Source: Lachnospiraceae bacterium UBA3850
Lineage (GTDB): Bacteria; Bacillota; Clostridia; Lachnospirales; Lachnospiraceae
DNA length: 12,899 nt
Reading direction: 5' to 3'
NCBI GenBank assembly: GCA_002392655.1
Contig: DGHK01000052.1
Span: 1-12,899 of the forward strand
Shown here: positions 1-6,847 of the stretch, one piece after another
Position numbering within the stretch: position 1 is the stretch's first letter
How the letters are laid out: each line of letters starts with the position of its first letter
Translations under genes and position numbers: made by a program
The notes under the pieces: generated by a model
What the model saw: the letters and a program-made list of their open reading frames with translations, nothing else
What the model was told of the DNA's origin: nothing
The model's database searches: none

Positions 1-29
1 TTTTAGTGTTTTATCATAATTTTTCCTCC

Positions 30-70
30 AAAAGTCCAGAAGTCAAGTGGGGTATGACTTCTGGGCTTTT
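30..70. terminator. Intrinsic terminator upstream of murI
   Basis: A 16-bp stem (30-45 paired with 55-70, one G-U pair) closes a 9-nt loop, with AAAA on the left arm and TTTT on the right arm, so it could stop transcription in either direction. It most likely ends a gene lying left of the window and insulates the murI cluster. The 29 bases before it hold no recognisable gene end. Confidence 0.75.
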
Positions 71-105
71 ATCGTAAAGAGAAAATAATCAAGGAGTAAA
101 GTGGC

Positions 106-897
106 GTGAAAATAGGCATTTTCGATTCCGGAATTGGTGGCCTCTCAGTACTGAGTGAAGCCATTCATACATTATCCGGTGTGGACTATATATTCTATGC
201 CGACGTAGATCATGTTCCATATGGGCTGAAAACCCCGGAGGAGATAAAGGGCTATGTCGGAAACATAGTGAAGACGCTTGTGGATATGGGTGTTGATGCC
301 ATAGTAATAGCGTGTAATACTGCAACATCGGTAGCGGCTGAGCATGTCAGGAGTCTATACAGCATTCCGATCATAGGCATGGAGCCGGCTGTCAAACCTG
401 CAGTTAAGCTGTCGGATGAAAATGATAAGAGAGTACTTGTTATGGCTACTCCGGTTACTATCAGGGAAAACAAGCTGCGTACGCTTTTGGATAAGGTTGA
501 TAAGAAAAGCGTGGTCGATCTGCTTCCTATGCCCGGGCTGGTGAGATTTGCTGAGAGTGGTATATTTGAAGGAAAAGAAGTCGACGAATATATAGAGGAA
601 CAGTTGGCTGTATTCGACAAGACAAAGTACGGTGAGGTTGTTCTGGGATGTACACATTTTAATTATTTCAAGCCGTCGATCAGAAAGGCTTTTGATGATG
701 TTGTTTTTATTGACGGAAATGCGGGGACAGTAAAACAGCTGGCTAAGGTTCTGGGGATTTCGAAGCTTGCTGATGGTGAGGAGCCTTCGGGCGAGATTAC
801 ATATATCGAATCAGGTCGTGTGGTTAAGGATTCGGATAGTGTATCAAAGTATGACAGGCTGCTTAAGTATCTGGATTCGGTCAGAGATATAAAGTAA
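106..897 (+). CDS. murI: Glutamate racemase
   Basis: Interconverts L- and D-glutamate in the cytoplasm and so supplies D-Glu for peptidoglycan. Seen: the N-terminal FDSGIGGLSV motif (residues 6-15) with Asp7-Ser8, the first catalytic cysteine in ACNTAT (Cys70) and the second in GCTHF (Cys182), the two-cysteine pair expected of cofactor-independent racemases. The length, 263 aa, is normal for the family. The start is GTG at 106, with AAGGAG at 91-96 nine bases upstream; no ATG fits the N-terminal motif better. Small departures from the usual family text (YADVDHVPYG instead of a GD..R.PYG pattern; GCTHFNYF instead of GCTHYP) suggest a divergent branch but leave the catalytic residues intact. 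It leads a rightward cluster with the thiG-like gene 18 nt downstream. No clear promoter is visible between the terminator at 30-70 and the start. Confidence 0.93.
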   Translation: MKIGIFDSGIGGLSVLSEAIHTLSGVDYIFYADVDHVPYGLKTPEEIKGYVGNIVKTLVDMGVDAIVIACNTATSVAAEHVRSLYSIPIIGMEPAVKPAVKLSDENDKRVLVMATPVTIRENKLRTLLDKVDKKSVVDLLPMPGLVRFAESGIFEGKEVDEYIEEQLAVFDKTKYGEVVLGCTHFNYFKPSIRKAFDDVVFIDGNAGTVKQLAKVLGISKLADGEEPSGEITYIESGRVVKDSDSVSKYDRLLKYLDSVRDIK

Positions 898-915
898 AGA
901 ATAGGGGTATGATAT

Positions 916-1668
916 ATGGAGAACGATGAACTGGTTTTAGGGGATTACAGGTTCACATCCAGATTCTTTCTGGGATCCGGCAAAACTGCCAGGTATTCGG
1001 AGGAACTTATCAATACTGCAGTGGATATAGCAGGCGTGCAGATGATCTCGGTTGCTATAAAAACACTGGGTTCTAAGGATAACGCTCTTATGCATATACC
1101 GGAGGGAGTGGTGGTTCTTCCCAATACGCTTGGCGCTACGTCTGCAGACGAGGCGATAAGCATGGCGAAACGTGCCAGAGAAAAGGGCCTCGGAGATATG
1201 GTGAAGATCGAGATAATGAATGATTCGAAGTATCTGCTTCCGGATAATAAGGAGACGATCAAGGCGACGCAGATTCTTGCAGAGGCTGGCTTCAAGGTGC
1301 TGCCCTATATCTATCCGTCTCTTTCGCTCTGTCGCAAGCTTGTGGAGGCAGGTGCGGTAGCACTTATGCCGCTTGCGTCACCTAGTGGATCTAATAAGGG
1401 ACTGGCAACGCGCGATTTTATCAAAGTGCTTATTAGAGAGATGGATGTTCCTATTATAGTTGATGCAGGTATCGGCAGACCGTCGCAGGCCTGTGAGGCT
1501 ATGGAGATGGGCTGTGACGGAGTTATGGCGAATACAGCACTTGCGACTGCTGAGAATCAGTCACTAATGGCGCAGGCCTTCAGGAATGCCATAATCGCAG
1601 GACGTGAAGCATACCTGTCGAGCTCTGAGGAGCCTCATATAGTGAGTCTGTTATCAGAAGAATATTAA
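916..1668 (+). CDS. thiG: Thiazole synthase (ThiG-like)
   Basis: ThiG builds the thiazole phosphate moiety of thiamine from 1-deoxy-D-xylulose 5-phosphate, dehydroglycine and the ThiS thiocarboxylate. Seen: a (beta/alpha)8-type sequence of 250 aa, the family length, with LGSGK (residues 20-24), LPNT, the Schiff-base lysine in VKIEI (Lys97), the MPLASPSGSNKGL phosphate-loop region and IVDAGIG with Asp183. These match the known spacing of the family (Lys96 and Asp182 in B. subtilis, from memory). The start is ATG at 916 with AGGGG at 903-907. Odd points: no thiS, thiF, thiH, thiC or TPP riboswitch is near, and the gene sits between murI and a small Cys protein. The consensus NTAGC and PLGAPIG texts are altered to NTLGA and PLASPSG. 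It may be a true ThiG whose partners lie elsewhere, or a specialised paralogue. Confidence 0.85.
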   Translation: MENDELVLGDYRFTSRFFLGSGKTARYSEELINTAVDIAGVQMISVAIKTLGSKDNALMHIPEGVVVLPNTLGATSADEAISMAKRAREKGLGDMVKIEIMNDSKYLLPDNKETIKATQILAEAGFKVLPYIYPSLSLCRKLVEAGAVALMPLASPSGSNKGLATRDFIKVLIREMDVPIIVDAGIGRPSQACEAMEMGCDGVMANTALATAENQSLMAQAFRNAIIAGREAYLSSSEEPHIVSLLSEEY

Positions 1669-1687
1669 ACGAAAAGAGGAAGAAAAA

Positions 1688-1870
1688 ATGGCAGGAACAA
1701 ACACATGTGAGTATTGCTGCTACTTCATGTACGATGAAGAGATGGATGAATATGTATGTGATATAAATATGGATGAGGATGATTACAGCAGACTTGTATC
1801 CAGTCATTTCAAGGAGTGCCCTTACTTTAAGGACGGAGATGAATACAAGGTTGTCAGGCATCAGATGTAA
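1688..1870 (+). CDS. Small Cys-rich acidic protein (DUF6472-like)
   Basis: A 60-residue protein of unknown function. The sequence resembles the DUF6472 family of short clostridial proteins, recognised from memory of its pattern. Seen: CEYCC (Cys7, Cys10, Cys11), Cys24 in EYVCDINMDED, and Cys44 in KECPYF, plus a conserved-looking end of the form DEYKVVRHQM. The paired and spaced cysteines suggest a small zinc- or metal-binding fold, but this is inference. There is no signal peptide or membrane segment. The start is ATG at 1688, with AGAGGAAG at 1675-1682. It lies 19 nt after the thiG-like gene and directly before a bidirectional terminator, so it is probably the last gene of the murI cluster. 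No direct role is visible. Confidence 0.8.
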   Translation: MAGTNTCEYCCYFMYDEEMDEYVCDINMDEDDYSRLVSSHFKECPYFKDGDEYKVVRHQM

Positions 1871-1871
1871 G

Positions 1872-1906
1872 AAAAAGCCGGATCAGCTTTTGCTGGCCGG
1901 CTTTTT
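1872..1906. terminator. Bidirectional terminator between convergent genes
   Basis: AAAAAGCCGG (1872-1881) pairs with CCGGCTTTTT (1897-1906). An inner stem (1883-1887 with 1892-1896, one G-U pair) closes a TTTT loop, and A1882 is bulged. T-runs on both strands make it usable by the rightward Cys-protein gene and the leftward rhomboid gene. The rhomboid stop codon (1883-1885) and its last seven sense codons lie inside the hairpin. Confidence 0.88.
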
Positions 1907-2488
1907 AGATTTCATAAAGAAATAAAATGTATAAGAGATTAATAATCCTGTTAAAAATCCTCCGATGTGTGCCGCAAAATCAATGTTCGAACCTAAAAGC
2001 CCGGGCAGGATCAGAAGCGGTATGCCGATTATGACTCTGGAAAATGGAAAGTATGGTCTGGTGTTTCTGTCGATTGCAAATATAATGATACAGCCCATTA
2101 CTCCGAAGATGGCTCCCGATGCACCTGCGTGTACGGCAAAGTCTCCCATCCTCTGATCTATAAGCAGCGAGAAGAGCCCGCCGACCAGTCCAGACACGAA
2201 GTATATGATGAGATATCTGACTTTTCCGAAGTAACTCTCAGCATAAATCCCGATGGCAAAGAGCGCGACCATATTTCCAAAGAGATGCTCTATATCAAAG
2301 TGAAGAAACATAGACGAAAATAAACGATACCACTCCCCCTGATCGAAGACCAGAGGAGCGGTACCGCCACCATATTTTACCATCGATGCACTGAAGGTTT
2401 TTCCTTCAAATGCAACAAGTCCTAAAAACACTATTACGTTGATTGCCATAAGGGCAAATGTTATAAAAGGTTTTGAATCTTTTCTCAA
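1883..2488 (-). CDS. Rhomboid family intramembrane serine protease
   Basis: Membrane protease that cuts transmembrane substrates within or near the bilayer. Seen: 201 aa with about six hydrophobic segments; a WYRLFSSMFLH segment; the HLFGN motif (His68, Asn72, oxyanion side); GASG with catalytic Ser124; and AAHIGG with catalytic His174. All key residues of an active rhomboid are present. The start is TTG at 2488: the next upstream in-frame codons are GAT, ATA and a TAA stop, and the next ATG would delete the conserved N-terminal KPFITFALMAIN stretch that leads into the first helix. The pta stop lies 2 nt upstream. The only SD-like sequence (AGAAAGAAGAG) ends about 12 nt away inside pta, so translation is probably coupled to pta. 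The C-terminal tail KKPASKS is encoded by the terminator hairpin. The substrate is unknown. Confidence 0.9.
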   Translation of the reverse strand: MRKDSKPFITFALMAINVIVFLGLVAFEGKTFSASMVKYGGGTAPLVFDQGEWYRLFSSMFLHFDIEHLFGNMVALFAIGIYAESYFGKVRYLIIYFVSGLVGGLFSLLIDQRMGDFAVHAGASGAIFGVMGCIIIFAIDRNTRPYFPFSRVIIGIPLLILPGLLGSNIDFAAHIGGFLTGLLISYTFYFFMKSKKPASKS

Positions 2489-2490
2489 AT

Positions 2491-3504
2491 CTATTTATTC
2501 TCTTCTTTCTGAGCTGCAGCAAAAGCGGCAGTTATGATAGCCATTGAATAAACCTCCTGAGCTGTACAACCACGTGACAGATCGTTGATAGGAGAGTTAA
2601 GTCCAAGAAGGATAGGACCAAATGCCTCGAAGTTACCTATTCTCTGTGCTAGCTTGTAACCTATGTTACCTGCATTTATATCAGGGAAGATAAATGTATT
2701 TGCGTGTCCGGCAACCTCTGAACCCGGAGCCTTCTTTGCTGCAACATTTGGAGAAACCGCAGCATCAAATTGAAGCTCACCATCAATTGGTACGTCAGGA
2801 AGAAGTGCCTTAGTTTTTTCACATGCGTTACGAACCTTGTCTACGCTTTCGCCCTTACCTGAGCCCTTAGTAGAGTAGCTAAGGAATGCAACCTTTGGAT
2901 CCATACCGAAGATCTTTGCACACTTGATAGTTTCTGTAGCGATTTCTACAAGATCGTCCTCCGAAGGATCAATAGTTATAGCACAGTCGCCCATAGCGAT
3001 AACTTCATTATCTCCAGTGGCTCTTGGACGAACAAGTATGAAACATGATGTTACTATCTTGTTGCCCGGCTTTGTTTTAACCAGCTGGAATGCAGGACGA
3101 ACAGTATCAGCTGTTGAGTATGTAGCTCCACCAAGCAGACAGTCTCCATAGCCCATCTTTACTAACATAGTACCGAAGTAGTTATTCTGACCGAGTATCT
3201 TGATAGCGTCCTCTCTGGTAACGCCCTTTGATTTACGAAGCTCAACAAACTCGTCAACCATCTTGTCGAAGTCTTCAAACTTAGCCGGATCTATGATCTT
3301 GGCTCCTCTTATATTGAAACCACTTTCTTCAGCAACCTTATGTATCTCATCCTCATTTCCAAGAAGTATTGGCTCCAGGAAGTTACTTGCAAGAAGTCTT
3401 GAAGAAGCTTCAAGGATACGTGGATCATTTCCCTCTGTGAAAACGATTGTCTGATGATGCTCTTTAAGAGTACCGATTAGTTTTCCAAAACCAAAAACTG
3501 CCAT
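2491..3504 (-). CDS. pta: Phosphate acetyltransferase
   Basis: Interconverts acetyl-CoA and acetyl phosphate, feeding acetate and ATP formation with acetate kinase. Seen: a 337-aa single-domain (short, Firmicute-type) Pta with TEGNDPRI near the N-terminus, GGATYSTADTVRPA, AFLSYSTKGS, and the C-terminal VSPNVAAKKAPGSEVAGHAN stretch followed by FPDINAGNIGYK, the usual order of conserved blocks in the family. The start is ATG at 3504, with GGGG ten bases upstream and AGGAAT further up. A strong promoter (3561-3589) precedes it. ackA, often next to pta, is not in this window; instead a rhomboid gene follows 2 nt later. The Nudix gene upstream on the same strand has no terminator before pta, so some read-through is possible. 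Confidence 0.95.
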   Translation of the reverse strand: MAVFGFGKLIGTLKEHHQTIVFTEGNDPRILEASSRLLASNFLEPILLGNEDEIHKVAEESGFNIRGAKIIDPAKFEDFDKMVDEFVELRKSKGVTREDAIKILGQNNYFGTMLVKMGYGDCLLGGATYSTADTVRPAFQLVKTKPGNKIVTSCFILVRPRATGDNEVIAMGDCAITIDPSEDDLVEIATETIKCAKIFGMDPKVAFLSYSTKGSGKGESVDKVRNACEKTKALLPDVPIDGELQFDAAVSPNVAAKKAPGSEVAGHANTFIFPDINAGNIGYKLAQRIGNFEAFGPILLGLNSPINDLSRGCTAQEVYSMAIITAAFAAAQKEENK

Positions 3505-3560
3505 TTTTCTTACCCCATTCCTTTATATTATTTAGCTCGATTTTGAACTATAACATTTCC

Positions 3561-3589
3561 ATTATAGAAGTACTTAAATGATTTTTCAA
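3561..3589 (-). promoter_or_regulatory. Sigma-A-type promoter of pta
   Basis: On the minus strand, TTGAAA (3584-3589) is followed by a 17-bp spacer and TATAAT (3561-3566). This is a near-consensus housekeeping promoter giving a 5' leader of about 50 nt before the pta ATG. The -35 box begins only 10 nt beyond the Nudix stop codon. Confidence 0.8.
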
Positions 3590-3598
3590 CCTTCAAAG

Positions 3599-4138
3599 TT
3601 ATTTTTTTGTTGGATCCTTGTGAGTAAATGCACCATTATGATTTCTTAAAAAATACAGAAGTGAGATGAAGGAGGTCTTATATAGTACAAACTCCTTTTT
3701 GTGAAGCATTTCAAGTATTTCTTCCTCGGTAGCCCAGGCAACTTTTTCAACCTCAGCTTCCTGAAGCTTCAGTTTATCTATATCAACATCCATATTTATA
3801 GTGTAGATGTCATTGAAGCCGCCATCGAAGTATATGGTCATGGCAGGGCGTATGCCTGTCAGATCATAATCAATTCCGACCTCTTCCTTTAATTCGCGTG
3901 ATGCTGCCTGCTGGCTCGTGTCACCTGCCAGGGCGCTGCCACCTGCGGTTATATCCCACATACCGGACCAGCCACTCTTAAATGGTTGTCTCTTCTGAAT
4001 CAGCATTCTTCCGTCGCTTCCGAAGATGCATACGTGTACAACAAGTCTGTAGTAACCTTCAGGAACCTTATTGCCCCTTTCCAGGGTTTTCCCGGTTCTG
4101 TTTCTGTTAACATCATAAAGATCAAAACTTTCTGCCAT
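3599..4138 (-). CDS. Nudix hydrolase (YfcD/IDI-like)
   Basis: Predicted Mg-dependent hydrolase of a nucleoside-diphosphate-linked or similar pyrophosphate substrate; the substrate is not predictable. Seen: the N-terminal segment FDLYDVNRNRTGKTLERG (residues 5-22), typical of the YfcD/isopentenyl-diphosphate-isomerase-like branch; a beta strand LVVHVCIF; then the Nudix box from Gly67 to Ile89, G-x5-D-x7-RELKEEVGI. The first acidic position is Asp73 instead of the usual Glu; the REL and EE core is intact. The length, 179 aa, is usual. The start is ATG at 4138 with a strong GAGGGGG site about six bases upstream. Its promoter overlaps back-to-back with that of the binding-protein gene (4164-4193). 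The gene ends at the pta promoter without a visible terminator. Confidence 0.9.
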   Translation of the reverse strand: MAESFDLYDVNRNRTGKTLERGNKVPEGYYRLVVHVCIFGSDGRMLIQKRQPFKSGWSGMWDITAGGSALAGDTSQQAASRELKEEVGIDYDLTGIRPAMTIYFDGGFNDIYTINMDVDIDKLKLQEAEVEKVAWATEEEILEMLHKKEFVLYKTSFISLLYFLRNHNGAFTHKDPTKK

Positions 4139-4163
4139 ATTTTTGCCCCCTCGTACTTTTTCT

Positions 4164-4193
4164 ATTTTACCCTATAAATATATGACTTGACAA
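4164..4193 (-). promoter_or_regulatory. Promoter of the Nudix gene
   Basis: On the minus strand, TTGTCA (4188-4193), an 18-bp spacer and TAAAAT (4164-4169) lie about 25 nt before the start codon. The -35 box overlaps that of the divergent promoter on the plus strand. Confidence 0.6.
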
Positions 4194-4215
4194 GCTTAGA
4201 TGCATGTGATAAATT
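4187..4215 (+). promoter_or_regulatory. Promoter of the solute-binding lipoprotein gene
   Basis: A consensus TTGACA (4187-4192), a 17-bp spacer and TAAATT (4210-4215). The predicted transcript start is near 4222, giving a leader of about 50 nt before the ATG at 4271. It shares bases 4188-4192 with the -35 of the opposite promoter, so the two polymerases should compete. Confidence 0.75.
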
Positions 4216-4270
4216 ATTTTGGTTTTGCAAAAAACTATTACAAATGTTTATAGGTGAAGGGAGTGTTATT

Positions 4271-6568
4271 ATGAGATTTTTAAAGAAAGTTTTATGTGCC
4301 TCGCTCGCGGCATCGATGTCACTTAGTCTTATGGCATGTGGTGATGACAAGAAATCCGGAAGCGATAATAAAGAGAGTATGGTTGAGGAAGCGAAAGAAA
4401 ATGTTTCCGACAGTATCTATCAAGAGAATGGTGGATTTAAAATCTCTGGAATAATAGGGGAAGAGAGAGAGTTTGTAGCATCAAATGGAAATATCTACAT
4501 ATCTGCACTTGAAACTGAAGCTCCTACAGCGACAGACGCTGATTCTGAATTTGATGGTGTAAACATGGATGGCGCAGTAAGCAGGATTTATAAGGTTTCA
4601 TCAGATGGCGGAAACGCTGAGATGATTCACGAAAGCACTAAGGGTGAATATGAATATATAGAAAAGCTTGGCGTAGGAGCTGACGGAGTAATTTATGCTC
4701 TTATTAATACCGGCGAAAATTACAAGATGTGCAAGTATGATGAAAACGGAGAAAGCGAAGTTGGTGATGCTACAAGCTTTATGGACGCTGAGGGCGGATC
4801 AGCAGATGCGTTTGTTGTAGATAAGGATGGAAACTTTATCTTTCAGTATGCGGAAAGCTTGAAAGTGGCAGATAGCTCATTAAATGAAAAGTCCAGCTGT
4901 AACTCTGAGAATATGATTGAGAGTATAGGACTTGATTCAAATGGTGATGTTGTTGTAGCGACAATTGAATATTCAGAGGATTATGAAAGCAACGAAATAT
5001 CTGCAAGAAAGGTTGATGTAAATACAGGTAAGCTTTCAGATAAGCATAAAATGGATACTTCCACACTTGCTTGGGAAAATCAGCTTATAAAGGGTGATGG
5101 AGGATACGATTTCTTCTTCATGACAGGCTCTGCTTTATATGGATACAATTTCGATGGTGATAAGACTACGAAGGTTGCTGATTTTAACGCTTCAAGCATA
5201 AATGGTTCATATATACATTTATGCTGGATGGATGGCATAAAAACATTTTATGTAAGTGAATATGATCCTACTACTTATGATTATATTCCGGGAGTGAAGA
5301 AGTTCAACAAGGTTGATCCTTCAGTGTATGAGAACAAAAAAGTTCTTACACTTGTTACGATTTATGGAAGTGCTAACCTGACACAGGCGGCAATTGATTA
5401 TAATAACTCTCAGACAGAGAATATGGTACAGGTAATTGATTATACTGATTCAAGTGACCCTGAGGGAAAGTTCAGTGCTGATATAGCTGCAGGAGTTAAG
5501 CCTGATTTCCTCGATGTTACTCCGGGAGTCAGTGACATCTCAATAAATCAGTATATCTCTAAGGGTATGCTCGAAGACCTGACTCCGTATATAGAAGAAG
5601 ATGAGGATGTTTCAGCTTCAGATATTCTTCCTACAGCTTATGAAGCAATGAAGATTGATGGTAAGGTATACTTCGTATCACCTTCAACATACATTCATAC
5701 GCTTGTAGGTAAGAGTTCAGAAATAGGTTCTGAATATGGATGGTCATATGGAGAGTTTAAGGATTATATAACCTCTAAGCCGGAAGGAACAAGACTTTTT
5801 GACTCATCAAATAAGATGGATAATCTTAGCAGCTTCTATGGTCCTATCTGTTCTGATTTTATTGACTGGAAAAAGGGTGAGTGTCATTTTGATTCTCAGG
5901 AATTTAAGGATCTGCTTGAGGTTTGTAATATAGGTTCAAATGAGGAGATGGATTGGGAGAATATCAGTTCAAGAGAAGAGGGCATAGCTAAGGGTGAGCA
6001 GCTGTTTGTTCAGGGTTCACTTACAGCTGAAGAGGTTGCATGGGACAATCAGGTATTTGGAAATGACGCATCATACAAGGGCTTCCCAAGTATGGATCAG
6101 TCAGGTGGAAGATTTGAGTTCAGTAACGCAATCGCAATGACCAGCGATTGCTCAGATAAAGAAGCAGCGTGGGATTTCATGAAGTATTTAATATCAGAAG
6201 AGTATCAGGGTAAATACCTTCAGAACCTTTATGGAGTACCTACAAGAAGTGATGTATTCGAAGAGTATCTTAACCGTCTTACAGCATCCAAGGATGGAAC
6301 TGATAAGTATGGAAATAAGATCAAGGTTCGTAATGACAGCATGGAATTCGATGGAGTAAGTATCAAAATAAAGCCTCTTACAAACGAGGAGATTGATACA
6401 TATAAAAAGATGATCGAAAACTCAAAGGGTATATGGGAGCCGGATAAAAAGGTACTCGATATCGTAAAAGAAGAGGCTGCTGCTTACTTCGCCGGAGATA
6501 AATCCGTGGACGATGTCTGCAAGGTTATCCAGGACCGTGTAACTACATACGTAAACGAAAGCAAATAA
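4271..6568 (+). CDS. Extracellular solute-binding lipoprotein (ABC family 1) with large N-terminal domain
   Basis: Predicted lipid-anchored binding protein, probably for an oligosaccharide. Seen: a signal peptide with positive start (MRFLKK), a hydrophobic core and lipobox LMAC with Cys23; then a repetitive, acidic beta-rich part (about 30-340) with recurring strand-turn texts such as GVGADGVIYAL and VVDKDGNFIF, propeller-like; then a family-1 binding domain from about residue 357 (KVLTLVTIYGSANL) through GMLEDLTPYIEED, GFPSMDQSG and LYGVPTRSD to the typical end IQDRVTTYVNESK. The length, 765 aa, exceeds the roughly 400-450 aa of simple family members because of the N-terminal domain. The start is ATG at 4271, with AAGGGAG at 4257-4263; a TTG further upstream in frame would sit in the promoter and bury the signal peptide. 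No permease or ATPase genes are adjacent, so it is an orphan binding protein or sensor. The ligand is unknown. Confidence 0.88.
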   Translation: MRFLKKVLCASLAASMSLSLMACGDDKKSGSDNKESMVEEAKENVSDSIYQENGGFKISGIIGEEREFVASNGNIYISALETEAPTATDADSEFDGVNMDGAVSRIYKVSSDGGNAEMIHESTKGEYEYIEKLGVGADGVIYALINTGENYKMCKYDENGESEVGDATSFMDAEGGSADAFVVDKDGNFIFQYAESLKVADSSLNEKSSCNSENMIESIGLDSNGDVVVATIEYSEDYESNEISARKVDVNTGKLSDKHKMDTSTLAWENQLIKGDGGYDFFFMTGSALYGYNFDGDKTTKVADFNASSINGSYIHLCWMDGIKTFYVSEYDPTTYDYIPGVKKFNKVDPSVYENKKVLTLVTIYGSANLTQAAIDYNNSQTENMVQVIDYTDSSDPEGKFSADIAAGVKPDFLDVTPGVSDISINQYISKGMLEDLTPYIEEDEDVSASDILPTAYEAMKIDGKVYFVSPSTYIHTLVGKSSEIGSEYGWSYGEFKDYITSKPEGTRLFDSSNKMDNLSSFYGPICSDFIDWKKGECHFDSQEFKDLLEVCNIGSNEEMDWENISSREEGIAKGEQLFVQGSLTAEEVAWDNQVFGNDASYKGFPSMDQSGGRFEFSNAIAMTSDCSDKEAAWDFMKYLISEEYQGKYLQNLYGVPTRSDVFEEYLNRLTASKDGTDKYGNKIKVRNDSMEFDGVSIKIKPLTNEEIDTYKKMIENSKGIWEPDKKVLDIVKEEAAAYFAGDKSVDDVCKVIQDRVTTYVNESK

Positions 6569-6600
6569 CACTTCATTCAATAGGTTGATTGAGAGATAAT

Positions 6601-6650
6601 GGGATGATAAGTCAAAGGGGACGGTTCTTCTTGACTTATCGTCCCTTTTT
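6601..6650 (+). terminator. Terminator of the lipoprotein gene, containing a GGACGGTTCTTC repeat
   Basis: A 15-bp stem (6601-6615 with 6631-6645, one G-U pair) closes a 15-nt loop and is followed by TTTTT (6646-6650). The loop contains GGACGGTTCTTC (6619-6630), also found with similar arms at 7724-7756, so this terminator appears to be a copy of a dispersed repeat. Confidence 0.85.
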
Positions 6651-6656
6651 ACTTTA

Positions 6657-6684
6657 TGTGACACATTTACTTTTTTGTGACACA
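6657..6684 (+). repeat. Two TGTGACACA direct repeats upstream of the map promoter
   Basis: TGTGACACA occurs at 6657-6665 and again at 6676-6684, 19 nt apart, and the second copy ends 19 nt before the -35 box of the map promoter. The position suits activator or repressor binding. The regulator is unknown and chance is possible. Confidence 0.4.
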
Positions 6685-6703
6685 CTGTCCGTTTTACTTT
6701 TTA

Positions 6704-6732
6704 TTGACAATATATAAGTAGTAAGTTACACT
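6704..6732 (+). promoter_or_regulatory. Promoter of the map gene
   Basis: TTGACA (6704-6709), a 17-bp spacer and TACACT (6727-6732). The -35 is perfect and the -10 matches four of six. It would give an AT-rich leader of about 110 nt before the GTG start of map; no riboswitch-like structure is evident there. Confidence 0.6.
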
Positions 6733-6847
6733 TAACCGTTGTAGAAATTCATATATTTATAAGGGATTAACATATTACATAAGAAGTTCTAATATCATAA
6801 ATATATGATGAAAATAAATAACTAAAAGAATAACAGAGGATAAAATA

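Noticed and set aside
1..30. A minus-strand GGAGG with ATG close by at the left edge
   Set aside because: The frame hits a stop after four codons, so no gene starts there.
898..915. TPP riboswitch before the thiG-like gene
   Set aside because: Only 18 nt separate it from murI, far too short for the aptamer, and no THI-box text is seen upstream of murI.
4187..4270. Upstream TTG start for the binding lipoprotein
   Set aside because: It lies in the -35 box of the gene's own promoter and would put 28 residues in front of a clear lipoprotein signal peptide; ATG 4271 has a good ribosome binding site.
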